This document shows, in pieces, positions 1 through 8,424 of a stretch of 11,730 bases of DNA. The notes beneath the pieces were generated by a model. That model saw only the letters and a program-made list of their open reading frames with translations, was not told the DNA's origin and made no database searches. Made by a program: the position numbers and the translations under genes. The DNA is taken from the NCBI GenBank assembly GCA_003241215.1, contig QFOL01000112.1, positions 1-11,730 of the forward strand. The letters run 5' to 3'. The first letter of the stretch is position 1, and the number at the start of each line of letters is the position of its first letter. This DNA comes from Agrobacterium fabrum. GTDB lineage: Bacteria > Pseudomonadota > Alphaproteobacteria > Rhizobiales > Rhizobiaceae.

Positions 1-51
1 GCTTTGCCGATAAGGAAATACTAAGTCACGACATAGTCATTCGAATGGCGC

Positions 52-83
52 TTGTCAGCGGCCAAGAGAGCAATAAGCTATAT
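52..83 (+). promoter_or_regulatory. possible weak promoter for the moxR operon
   Basis: The 164 bases before the first gene contain no convincing coding sequence and must carry the operon's promoter if it is not transcribed from further left. The best match is TTGTCA at 52-57, with TAAGCT at 74-79 (16-base spacer) or CTATAT at 78-83. CTATAT fits the rhizobial -10 consensus and CTTGTC resembles its -35, but the spacing between those two is about 21 bases, which is too long. The remaining leader up to the ATG holds only the ribosome binding site. This is a pattern match by eye. Confidence 0.25.
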
Positions 84-164
84 GCAGCGCAAAATCCGTC
101 CCGGCCCACTGCCAGCAAGACCGGGATGCGACTGTGACAGCGGCGAAGGTATGAGGAGAGCGAC

Positions 165-1175
<1,011 letters not shown>

Positions 1176-1191
1176 AAGACGCGTGCCTAAT

Positions 1192-1203
1192 CTTTCGCGA
1201 AAG
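1192..1203. repeat. 12-base perfect palindrome overlapping the DUF58 ribosome binding site
   Basis: CTTTCGCGAAAG reads identically on both strands and lies between moxR and the DUF58 gene. Its right end overlaps AAGGAG (1201-1206), the ribosome binding site that best fits the GTG at 1212. It could be a protein-binding site or a weak RNA hairpin with a CGCG loop, or it could be coincidental. Confidence 0.6.
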
Positions 1204-1211
1204 GAGTGCCT

Positions 1212-2126
1212 GTGGCATCCATCGGCCAGATCGTAGACAAGACGCCGGGTAGCGAAGTTCTGGCGCGCGCGCGCCAGCGTGCCGCACTGGTGCCGGACTG
1301 CATGGTCGAGGCAAAGCGCATCGCCAACACCGTCACCGCCGGCTGGCACGGCCGCCGCAAGCGCGGCATCGGCGAAAATTTCTGGCAGTTCCGCCCCTAT
1401 GCCGAAGGCGAAAGCCTGTCGCGCATCGACTGGCGGCGCTCGGCCCGCGACGACCATACCTATGTGCGCGACCGCGAATGGGAGGCAGCCCACACCATCT
1501 GGCTCTGGGCGGACATGTCGCCATCGATGATGTTCAAATCCACGCTCGGCTCCGTTTCCAAGGAAAGCCGGGCGCTGGTGCTGATGCTGGCGCTGGCGGA
1601 AATCCTTGCGCGCTCGGGAGAACGCATCGGCTGCCCCGGCATCATGGAGCCGGTCTCGGCCAGAAACGCCGCCGAACGGCTGGCCGCCGCCATCATGCAC
1701 GCGCCGCTGACAACGGGCATGCCGGAAACGGGCATGATCCGCGGCGCAAGCGACATTGTCCTCATCGGCGATTTTCTCGATGATGCCAAAGCCGTGATGG
1801 AGCGGATTTCGCCGCTCGCCCGGCGCGGCCTGCGCGGCCATGTGGTCGAAATTGCCGATCCGGCCGAAGAGACCTTCCCCTATTCCGGCCGCACCGAATT
1901 CACCGATCCGGAAACCGGCGAAAAACTGGTGTCCGGCCGTGCCGAAACCATTCGCGAGGATTACACCCGCGCCTATCTCGCCAGACGTGAGGCGCTGTCC
2001 TCGTCGCTGCGCCGTCTCGGCTGGAACTTCGTGTTCCACCGCACCGATCATCTGGCTTCCGAGGCGCTCGTCGCCATGCACATGTATCTTTCCGGCGCGC
2101 CCGCGCAAGGCGGTGGCCGTCGATGA
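1212..2126 (+). CDS. DUF58 protein with vWA-like MIDAS motif
   Basis: This 304-residue DUF58 protein has no obvious membrane segment. The DUF58 core is clear: RPYAEGE at residues 61-67, then IDWRRSAR starting at 72. A vWA-like domain follows, with an intact metal-binding MIDAS signature DMSPS (D-x-S-x-S) at 101-105 and a later conserved Asp in IGDF (about 187). I chose GTG 1212 because AAGGAG at 1201-1206 sits five bases before it. The GTG at 1206 (two residues longer) overlaps that motif and is less likely. The stop codon overlaps the next start as ATGA (2123-2126), so the two genes are probably translationally coupled. DUF58/vWA proteins pair with MoxR ATPases, probably as an adaptor. Biochemical function is not established. 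Confidence 0.93.
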   Translation: MASIGQIVDKTPGSEVLARARQRAALVPDCMVEAKRIANTVTAGWHGRRKRGIGENFWQFRPYAEGESLSRIDWRRSARDDHTYVRDREWEAAHTIWLWADMSPSMMFKSTLGSVSKESRALVLMLALAEILARSGERIGCPGIMEPVSARNAAERLAAAIMHAPLTTGMPETGMIRGASDIVLIGDFLDDAKAVMERISPLARRGLRGHVVEIADPAEETFPYSGRTEFTDPETGEKLVSGRAETIREDYTRAYLARREALSSSLRRLGWNFVFHRTDHLASEALVAMHMYLSGAPAQGGGRR

Positions 2127-4933
2127 ACGCATTGCCTTTCGTGTTCACCAGCCCCTACATCCTCTTCGGCCTCTTGGCGCTGCCCGCGATCTGGTGGCTG
2201 CTGCGGCTCACCCCGCCGCGCCCCAAGGCGGAGGTCTTTCCGCCGCTGAAGATATTGGCGACGGTGCTGAAACGCGAGGAAACGCCATCGAAAAGCCCGT
2301 GGTGGCTGACCCTGCTGCGCATGGCGCTTGCCGCCGCCGTGATTTTCGCGCTCGCCGATCCGGTGGTGAACCCGCGCAACAACAGCATTGCCGGCAGCGG
2401 GCCGCTGGTGCTGGTGGTCGACAACAGCTGGGCCTCCGCGCCCGACTGGGAAAGACGCGTGGCCACCGCTCAGGCCCTGATCGGCGATGCGGAACGGGCA
2501 GACCGCCCCGTCTCCATCAGCTTCACCGCCGATGCGGAACATGACGCCGTACCGGGAACGACAGCCGTTGCACTGGAAAAGCTCGCCGCAGCAAAGCCGA
2601 AGCCGCTCGTTCCAGATCGTATCCGCACAGCGGAAGCCATCACCGAGGCGCTGAATGGCACGGCCCCCGGCACGATCGCCTATATTGCCGATGGTGTTCA
2701 AACCGCGCAGGATGAAAGCGCGATGAGAACGCTCGCCAGCCTCTCCCCCGCCGAATTCCGCATCGTGAAGGGCGACGGCAAGGCGATCACCGCCATTACC
2801 GGCGCCACCAACAATGCCGATGCCATGAGCGTCACACTGTCGCGGCTTGATACCGCCGAAGCCACCCGGCTGACCGTCAATGCGCAGGACAGCCAGGGCC
2901 GCATCCTCGCCAACGGCATCGCGAACTTCGCGCCCGGCGCGGCCGAAACCACGGCGACGGTGGAAGCACCCTTCGAGCTGCGCAACGATTTCGCCCGCCT
3001 ATCCCTCGAAGGCGTGTCGACGGCGGGTGCTGTGCATCTTCTGGATGACGGTTTCCGTCGCCGTCGCGTGGCGCTGCTCGCCGGCGAAACCGGCAATGAT
3101 TTCCAGCCGCTGCTGCAGCCGCTTTATTACATCAGCCGCGCGCTTCAGCCTTTCGCCGATCTCATTCCGCAGCGGCAGGCCGATCTGGCGCAGGCGATCC
3201 CGGAAATCCTGCAATCCAATCCTTCGGTCATCGTCATGGCCGATATCGGCCGCCTGCCGCAGGAAACCTATGAGCCGATGCAGCGTTGGCTTGCCGGCGG
3301 CGGCACGCTGATCCGTTTCGCCGGACCGCGCCTTGCGGCGGCACCCGCAGACGATCCGCTGGTGCCGGTAACGCTCAGGCAGGGCGAGCGCGCACTCGGC
3401 GGCGCACTCTCATGGGCCGAGCCGCAGCCGCTGGCCGATTTCCCGAGCTTCGGCGCTTTCGCCGGCATGCCGAAGGCCGATGGCATTCTCGTCAAACGCC
3501 AGGTTCTGGCCGAACCGACACCGGATCTGGCTGAGCGCACCTGGGCAAGCCTTGCCGATGGCACGCCGCTCGTCACCACCCGCACTGTCGAGGCGGGCCG
3601 CATCGTGCTCTTCCATGTCAGCGCCGAGGCGAGCTGGTCCGACCTGCCGATCTCGGGCCATTTCGTCGATATGCTGCGCCGTATCGTGCAATTGTCGAAG
3701 GCGGGCGGCGCTTCCGCCAACGCCAATGCCCCGGCTGCCGCCCTGCCGCCCTTCCGGCTGCTGACGGCCGAAGGCGCGCTTTCAGCCGAAATCGGCACTG
3801 CCCGGCCGCTGGAAATGCGCGTCGGCCAGCCGCCCCGCACCGGTTTCGACAATCCCCCCGGCCTCTATGGCACAGAGGATGGTTTCGTGGCTCTCAATCT
3901 CCTGCCCGCAGGTGCGACGCTGCGCCCGCTCGACGCATCCGTCGCCGGCGTCAGCACCACCAGTGAAGCCCTGATCGGCGAAACGGCGAAATCGCTGCGC
4001 CCGGCGTTGTTCATCGCCGCTTTCCTGATGCTGATTGCCGACAGCCTGATCGTGCTCTTCATGAACGGCGCTTTCGCCCGCCTGCCGAAAGCCCGCAGCG
4101 CGACCGCCGCTACCGTGCTGCTGGCGCTTGGCGCCTTTGCCGCCATGTCGCCAACCGACGCCCGCGCCGCCGATCCGAAACCCGGAGACGAGCAGATTTT
4201 CGAGCGGCTGGATACGACGCATCTCGCTTATGTCCGCACCGGCGAAAACGATGTCGACCGTATTTCCGAGCAGGGTTTGCAGGGGTTGAGCGAATTCCTG
4301 ACCTGGCGCACGACGCTGGAACCCGGCCAGCCCGTCGGCCTCGATATCTCCAAGGATGAACTGTCCTTCTATCCGATCATCTACTGGCCGGTATCGGCCT
4401 CCGCGCCCATGCCGTCAAGCGCCGCCATCTCGCGCATCGACGCCTATATGCGCGCCGGCGGCACCGTGCTGTTCGATACGCGCGACCAGTTTTCGTCCCT
4501 CGACGCCGGTGCGACCAGCGCCAATGGCGAACGCCTGCAGGCGATCCTCGCCAATATCGATATTCCACCCTTGGAGCCCGTACCGGAAGACCACGTTCTG
4601 ACACGGTCCTTCTACCTGCTCACCAATTTTCCCGGCCGTTACAACGGCTCGCCGCTCTGGGTGGAATCGCGGCAGGGCGCGGCCAAGACCACGTCGGGCC
4701 TTTCCTCCTCCGGTGATGGCGTGACGCCGATCATGATCACGGGCAATGATTTTGCCGGTGCATGGGCCGTCGACGCGCAGGGCGCGCCTGTCCTGCCCAC
4801 CGTGCCGCCGGACGAGCTGCAACGCGAACACGCCTTCCGCTCCGGCGTCAACATCATGATGTATATGCTGACGGGCAACTACAAGGCCGACCAGGTCCAC
4901 GTTCCCGCACTTCTCGAACGGTTGGGGCAGTGA
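2123..4933 (+). CDS. BatA-like/DUF4159 large membrane protein
   Basis: This 936-residue inner-membrane protein is modular. Residues 1-80 resemble the BatA N-terminal region, with membrane segments at about 11-29 and 61-79. Residues 95-200 look vWA-like, but the MIDAS is degenerate: DNSWA at 100-104 has Ala in place of the last Ser. A middle region (about 315-505) resembles a class I amidotransferase-like fold of the kind seen in this family. Hydrophobic segments at about 627-648 and 661-675 precede the C-terminal DUF4159 domain (about 685-925; FERLDTTHLAYV, then YPIIYWPV, then AGGTVLFDTRDQ). The segment just before DUF4159 resembles a signal peptide ending in ARA-AD. The protein contains no cysteine. 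It overlaps the DUF58 gene by 4 bases and ends one base before the next gene. It probably presents large periplasmic domains in a complex with the next protein and the MoxR/DUF58 pair. Exact role unknown. Confidence 0.92.
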   Translation: MNALPFVFTSPYILFGLLALPAIWWLLRLTPPRPKAEVFPPLKILATVLKREETPSKSPWWLTLLRMALAAAVIFALADPVVNPRNNSIAGSGPLVLVVDNSWASAPDWERRVATAQALIGDAERADRPVSISFTADAEHDAVPGTTAVALEKLAAAKPKPLVPDRIRTAEAITEALNGTAPGTIAYIADGVQTAQDESAMRTLASLSPAEFRIVKGDGKAITAITGATNNADAMSVTLSRLDTAEATRLTVNAQDSQGRILANGIANFAPGAAETTATVEAPFELRNDFARLSLEGVSTAGAVHLLDDGFRRRRVALLAGETGNDFQPLLQPLYYISRALQPFADLIPQRQADLAQAIPEILQSNPSVIVMADIGRLPQETYEPMQRWLAGGGTLIRFAGPRLAAAPADDPLVPVTLRQGERALGGALSWAEPQPLADFPSFGAFAGMPKADGILVKRQVLAEPTPDLAERTWASLADGTPLVTTRTVEAGRIVLFHVSAEASWSDLPISGHFVDMLRRIVQLSKAGGASANANAPAAALPPFRLLTAEGALSAEIGTARPLEMRVGQPPRTGFDNPPGLYGTEDGFVALNLLPAGATLRPLDASVAGVSTTSEALIGETAKSLRPALFIAAFLMLIADSLIVLFMNGAFARLPKARSATAATVLLALGAFAAMSPTDARAADPKPGDEQIFERLDTTHLAYVRTGENDVDRISEQGLQGLSEFLTWRTTLEPGQPVGLDISKDELSFYPIIYWPVSASAPMPSSAAISRIDAYMRAGGTVLFDTRDQFSSLDAGATSANGERLQAILANIDIPPLEPVPEDHVLTRSFYLLTNFPGRYNGSPLWVESRQGAAKTTSGLSSSGDGVTPIMITGNDFAGAWAVDAQGAPVLPTVPPDELQREHAFRSGVNIMMYMLTGNYKADQVHVPALLERLGQ

Positions 4934-4934
4934 C

Positions 4935-7019
4935 ATGACATTGACCTTCGCCCCCTTCCTGCCGTGGATCGTGATTGCCGTTCTGGCCGTCGCCGCCCTT
5001 GCCCTCTCCTTCATCGGCCTGTGGCGCGGCGTGCGCGGCGCATGGCTGCGCGGGCTGGCGCTTGCCGCTTTGCTTGCGGCCATCGCCAATCCGCTTCTGA
5101 CGCAGGAGGAGCGCGAGCCGCTCTCCACCATCGTCCCCGTCATCGTCGACCGTTCGCAGAGCCAGGACGTGCAGGACCGGCCGCAGATGACCGATACGGC
5201 GCTGGAGACGCTGAAAGACCGGCTCTCCCGTTTCCCGCGCATCGAACCGCGCATCGTGGAAGTGCACGACAACGGTGAGAACGATTCACCCTCGACGCAG
5301 CTGTTCTCGGCGCTTTCCTCCGCCGTTTCGGATGTTTCGCCGTCCCGCGTCGGCGGCGCGATCTTCCTCAGCGACGGCCAGATCCACGATATTCCCAATG
5401 CCCTGCCCAATGCCGAACAGGCGCTCGGCTTCCGCGCCCCCGTGCATGGGCTGATTACCGGCAAGGCCGATGAATTCGACCGCCGTATCGAGATCGTCCG
5501 CGCCCCGCGCTTCGGCATCGTCAATGAGGAACAGCAGCTGACGCTGCGTGTCTTCGATGACGGCCGCCCCGCCGGCGGCGGTTCGGCGGAAGTGACCGTC
5601 AAGATGAATGGGCAGGAAATCGCCACGTTGCAGGCCACACCCGGCCAGCCGACGCCGTTCAATTTCAAGGTTCCGCGCGGCGGCAACAATGTCATGGAAT
5701 TTTCCGTCGCCGAGCTTCCGGGCGAAGTGACGGCTGCCAATAACCGCGCCGTTCACCTGATCGAAGGCATCCGCCAGAACCTGCGCGTGCTGCTCGTCTC
5801 CGGCGAACCCCATGCCGGCGAGCGGGCGTGGCGCAACCTCCTGAAATCCGACGCCTCGGTCGATCTGGTGCATTTCACCATTCTGCGCCCGCCGGAAAAA
5901 CAGGACGGCACGCCGATCAACGAACTCTCGCTGATCGCCTTCCCCACCCGCGAATTGTTCGTCGAGAAGATCAATGATTTCGACCTCATCATCTTCGACC
6001 GCTACCAGCATCGCGGCGTACTGCCGATCCTCTATTACGATTACATCGCCCAATATGTCGAAAAGGGCGGCGCGCTTCTGATCGCCGCCGGACCGGAACA
6101 TGCCGGTCAGGATTCGATCGCCATGACGCCGCTCGCCTCCGTTCTGCCGGCGCAGCCGACCGGTCAGGTGCATCAGGCCGCCTTTTATCCGCGCCTTTCG
6201 GAAGCGGGCAAAAAACACCCCGTCACCCGCGGGCTGGAAGGATCGGGCAATGAGCCGCCGCAATGGGGCCGCTGGTTCCGCACCATCAGCGTCGACCCGC
6301 CGCAGGGCCAGACCGTGATGCTGGGCGACGGGCAGGATCCGCTTCTGGTGCTCAACCGTCAGGGCGAAGGCCGTGTCGCCATGCTGCTGTCCGATCAGGG
6401 CTGGCTGTGGGCGCGCGGTTTCGAAGGCGGCGGCCCGCATGTGGCGCTTTACCGCCGCATCGCCCACTGGCTGATGAAGGAACCCGAACTTGAAGAAGAG
6501 GCGCTGACGGCGCGAGCGAACGGCCGCACCCTGCAGATCACCCGCCAGACCATCGGCGACGATCCCGGTCAGGCGAGCGTGCGTTTCCCTTCCGGCAGGA
6601 CCGAGAACATGGCCTTCACCAGCACCGAGCCCGGTCTTTACAGGATCGAGCGCCGCATGGACGAAACCGGCCTGTTCGAAATCAGGAACGGCGATTTCAC
6701 CACCCTCGTTCATGTCGGCGCGGTGGATGCGCCGGAGTTCAAGGCGATGATTTCGACCACCGAAACGCTGAAACCGCTGGCCGACGCCACCAGGGGCGGC
6801 GTGCACCGTGTCACTGACAATTCCGGCCGTATCGCGCTGCCAGATATATTGCCGGTGCGCGGAGATATCAGGGTTGCCGATGAGGATCGCATGCTGATAC
6901 GCATGACCGACGAGACGGTGCTGAAAGGCGTCAATACCCTGCCGCTCTTTGCCGGTTTTGCCGGGCTTGCCGCCCTGCTGCTCGCCTTCTCCGCGCTGTG
7001 GTGGCGTGAGGGCCGGTAA
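4935..7019 (+). CDS. large membrane protein with vWA-like and GATase-like regions
   Basis: This 694-residue protein has membrane segments at about 10-30 and 38-54 and a final one at about 671-690, leaving a large central part that is probably periplasmic. Residues 66-175 look like a vWA domain with an intact MIDAS signature DRSQS (72-76) and a later FLSDG (144-148). A beta-rich stretch (about 180-275) follows, then a class I amidotransferase-like fold (about 283-395: LRVLLVSGEP, DFDLIIFDRY, GGALLIAAGPE). No cysteine is present anywhere, so this fold cannot use a cysteine nucleophile. The ATG starts one base after the preceding stop, with GGGG at 4924-4927 as a modest ribosome binding site. 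It is the last gene of the tight cluster and probably partners the DUF4159 protein. Family membership is clear from architecture; molecular function is unknown. Confidence 0.9.
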   Translation: MTLTFAPFLPWIVIAVLAVAALALSFIGLWRGVRGAWLRGLALAALLAAIANPLLTQEEREPLSTIVPVIVDRSQSQDVQDRPQMTDTALETLKDRLSRFPRIEPRIVEVHDNGENDSPSTQLFSALSSAVSDVSPSRVGGAIFLSDGQIHDIPNALPNAEQALGFRAPVHGLITGKADEFDRRIEIVRAPRFGIVNEEQQLTLRVFDDGRPAGGGSAEVTVKMNGQEIATLQATPGQPTPFNFKVPRGGNNVMEFSVAELPGEVTAANNRAVHLIEGIRQNLRVLLVSGEPHAGERAWRNLLKSDASVDLVHFTILRPPEKQDGTPINELSLIAFPTRELFVEKINDFDLIIFDRYQHRGVLPILYYDYIAQYVEKGGALLIAAGPEHAGQDSIAMTPLASVLPAQPTGQVHQAAFYPRLSEAGKKHPVTRGLEGSGNEPPQWGRWFRTISVDPPQGQTVMLGDGQDPLLVLNRQGEGRVAMLLSDQGWLWARGFEGGGPHVALYRRIAHWLMKEPELEEEALTARANGRTLQITRQTIGDDPGQASVRFPSGRTENMAFTSTEPGLYRIERRMDETGLFEIRNGDFTTLVHVGAVDAPEFKAMISTTETLKPLADATRGGVHRVTDNSGRIALPDILPVRGDIRVADEDRMLIRMTDETVLKGVNTLPLFAGFAGLAALLLAFSALWWREGR

Positions 7020-7030
7020 GGGCGTTTCCG

Positions 7031-7074
7031 TCTCCAGTAGAAACCGAAAGCGGTCGCCGCCCGGCGTCTGGAGA
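7031..7074 (+). promoter_or_regulatory. inverted repeat that could mask the acetyltransferase ribosome binding site
   Basis: TCTCCAG (7031-7037) and CTGGAGA (7068-7074) are perfect reverse complements. The right arm contains GGAG (7070-7073), the ribosome binding site for ATG 7080. Inside the loop is a second small hairpin, ACCG-AAAG-CGGT (7043-7054). No run of T follows, so this does not look like a simple terminator. A role in limiting translation is inference only. Confidence 0.4.
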
Positions 7075-7079
7075 AGAGC

Positions 7080-7508
7080 ATGAATTTCATTTTGAGCGAT
7101 GTCGCGGACGCGGAGGCCGAAAAGGCCATCCGCGATCCGCTAGTGGCCTATAATCTCGCCCGTTTCGGCGAAAGCGACAAACGCGAACTCATCATCACCA
7201 TCCGCGATGGCGAAGATACGGTCACCGGCGGTCTGGTGGGTTATACCGCGCGCGGCTGGCTTTATGTGCAGCTTCTTTTCGTGCCGGAAACCATGCGCGG
7301 TCAGGGCACAGGCCCGAAGCTGCTTGCAATGGCGGAGGAGGAAGCCAGAAAACGCGGCTGCATGGGAGCCTATATCGACACGATGAACCCGGATGCGCTT
7401 CGGCTCTACCAACGCTTCGGTTTCACAAAAATCGGATCGCTTTCGCCGCTCTCCACCGGCCAGTCGATCACATGGCTGGAGAAACGTTTCCAGACCGTCG
7501 AATCATAA
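7080..7508 (+). CDS. GNAT-family N-acetyltransferase
   Basis: This 142-residue protein has the single GNAT fold, predicted to transfer an acetyl group from acetyl-CoA to an amine. The acetyl-CoA-binding motif A is visible as LLFVPETMRGQGTG (65-78), followed by the helix KLLAMAEEEARKRG. Motif B is seen as MNPDALRLYQRFGF (102-115), the usual Asn/Tyr-containing end of the fold. ATG 7080 is preceded by GGAG at 7070-7073, six bases away. The gene lies 60 bases beyond the envelope operon on the same strand, so it may be read through from it, although an inverted repeat lies between. It has no clear functional link to those genes. The substrate cannot be told from sequence. Confidence 0.93.
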   Translation: MNFILSDVADAEAEKAIRDPLVAYNLARFGESDKRELIITIRDGEDTVTGGLVGYTARGWLYVQLLFVPETMRGQGTGPKLLAMAEEEARKRGCMGAYIDTMNPDALRLYQRFGFTKIGSLSPLSTGQSITWLEKRFQTVES

Positions 7509-7580
7509 GCGCTCCCACGGCCCTATTAAGGCGCCTTGGACCATGGCCCATTCGGTAAACGCACAAATTTGGGCGGCTGG
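7509..7580. other. convergent intergenic region with two palindromes
   Basis: This 72-base gap separates the ends of the acetyltransferase (+) and hydrolase (-) genes, so transcription from both sides should stop here. It contains the perfect 10-base palindrome AAGGCGCCTT (7528-7537), a near-palindrome centred on CCATGG (7537-7550, one mismatched pair), and CAAATTTG (7564-7571). None forms a classic GC stem followed by T residues, so I do not call an intrinsic terminator. Confidence 0.35.
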
Positions 7581-8273
7581 TTAAGCGTGCGCCGCCTCAA
7601 GGATGAGCGCAGTGACATCAACCGGGTGCGAAGCCAACGACGCGTGGCTGGCTTCGAGTTCGATCTTCTTCACCGGCTTCATTCGATCGGCCATCATCTG
7701 TTCGTTTTCCGGGTTAATCATCCGGTCGTTGGTCGAGACCTGATAATAGCTCGGCTTCTTCCGCCAGGCGGGCGCCGTAACATTGTCGCCAAAAGTGCTC
7801 CCGACCGGAGCCTTTTGGGTCACGGCCATGACCAGCGCTTCCTCTTCCGACAAATCCTGACAGAAGCTCTCCCGGAACTTCTCGGGCTTGATCCACAAGA
7901 AGCCATCGCTGTCCGGCGCGATATTCGCAAAGGCCGCCGGCGGCTTGGCCTGCGAAATCCCGCCCGCGCTCTCACCGGCGTCCGGTGCGAAGGCGGCGAT
8001 GTAAACCAGCGCCTTCACATTGGGCATGTCGCCCGCTTGCGTAATCACCTTGCCGCCATATGAGTGCCCGACCAGAACGACGGGACCTTCAATCTGAGCA
8101 ACCATCTTGCTGGTGCGCGCCACATCGTCCGCGAGCGACGTCAGGGGGTTCTCGACCGCATGGATATTCTTGGGCCCATAGCCATTCTTGCTTAACTCAT
8201 TGATGACCTTGGCCCAATGGGCTGCGCCGCCCCAAAAACCATGTACCAGTACGATGCTTGGCTTGTCAGGCAT
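7581..8273 (-). CDS. alpha/beta hydrolase (esterase-like)
   Basis: This 230-residue alpha/beta-fold hydrolase has no signal peptide and is probably cytoplasmic. The oxyanion-hole region LVHGFWGG (9-16) and the nucleophile elbow GHSYGG (69-74, Ser71) are clear. Asp183 in STNDRMINPE and His210 in EASHASL complete a plausible catalytic triad. I chose the ATG at 8273 because GGAGG lies five bases before it on the - strand; an ATG at 8306 would add 11 residues but has no such support. The protein resembles small esterases and acyl hydrolases, and the substrate cannot be predicted. It lies 151 bases downstream of the LysR gene on the same strand, so it may be that regulator's target or be cotranscribed with it. 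Confidence 0.93.
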   Translation of the reverse strand: MPDKPSIVLVHGFWGGAAHWAKVINELSKNGYGPKNIHAVENPLTSLADDVARTSKMVAQIEGPVVLVGHSYGGKVITQAGDMPNVKALVYIAAFAPDAGESAGGISQAKPPAAFANIAPDSDGFLWIKPEKFRESFCQDLSEEEALVMAVTQKAPVGSTFGDNVTAPAWRKKPSYYQVSTNDRMINPENEQMMADRMKPVKKIELEASHASLASHPVDVTALILEAAHA

Positions 8274-8424
8274 GTTTCCCTCCGGGAACGGCGTTAAAGG
8301 CTGCACGGACGATACAATATGTTGCCGTTCAAGACACGCACATTCTTCCCAGAACGCTCATCCGTGGCGGCTTTTGACCCAATTCGGCATCCCGCATCAT
8401 GGGTTCACAACCTGGAATTATCAT
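8274..8424 (-). promoter_or_regulatory. spacer between LysR gene and hydrolase, probable hydrolase upstream region
   Basis: This 151-base gap contains no coding sequence that I can support. It carries the hydrolase ribosome binding site (GGAGG on the - strand, about 8279-8283). An AT-richer patch lies at 8311-8321. The 9-mer TTCAAGACA at 8328-8336 is also found upstream of the metallo-hydrolase gene at 9434-9442. No promoter with good -35/-10 spacing was found by eye. Confidence 0.35.

Noticed and set aside
24..39. Two AGTCA copies 11 bases apart at the left edge, considered as a regulator binding site
   Set aside because: Five-base repeats are too short to be significant, and they lie well upstream of the best promoter candidate.
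4415..5740. A 441-codon open frame on the - strand across the junction of the two large membrane protein genes
   Set aside because: Both + strand genes are well supported by domain order and spacing; this frame shows no domain and is Ser/Arg-rich, as expected for an antisense shadow.
5286..6806. A 506-codon open frame on the - strand opposite the last envelope-operon gene
   Set aside because: It is a shadow of the 694-residue membrane protein, with low-complexity basic composition and no motif.
7509..7580. Intrinsic terminator between the acetyltransferase and hydrolase genes
   Set aside because: Palindromes are present, but none makes a stem-loop with a T run on either strand; recorded only as an intergenic region.
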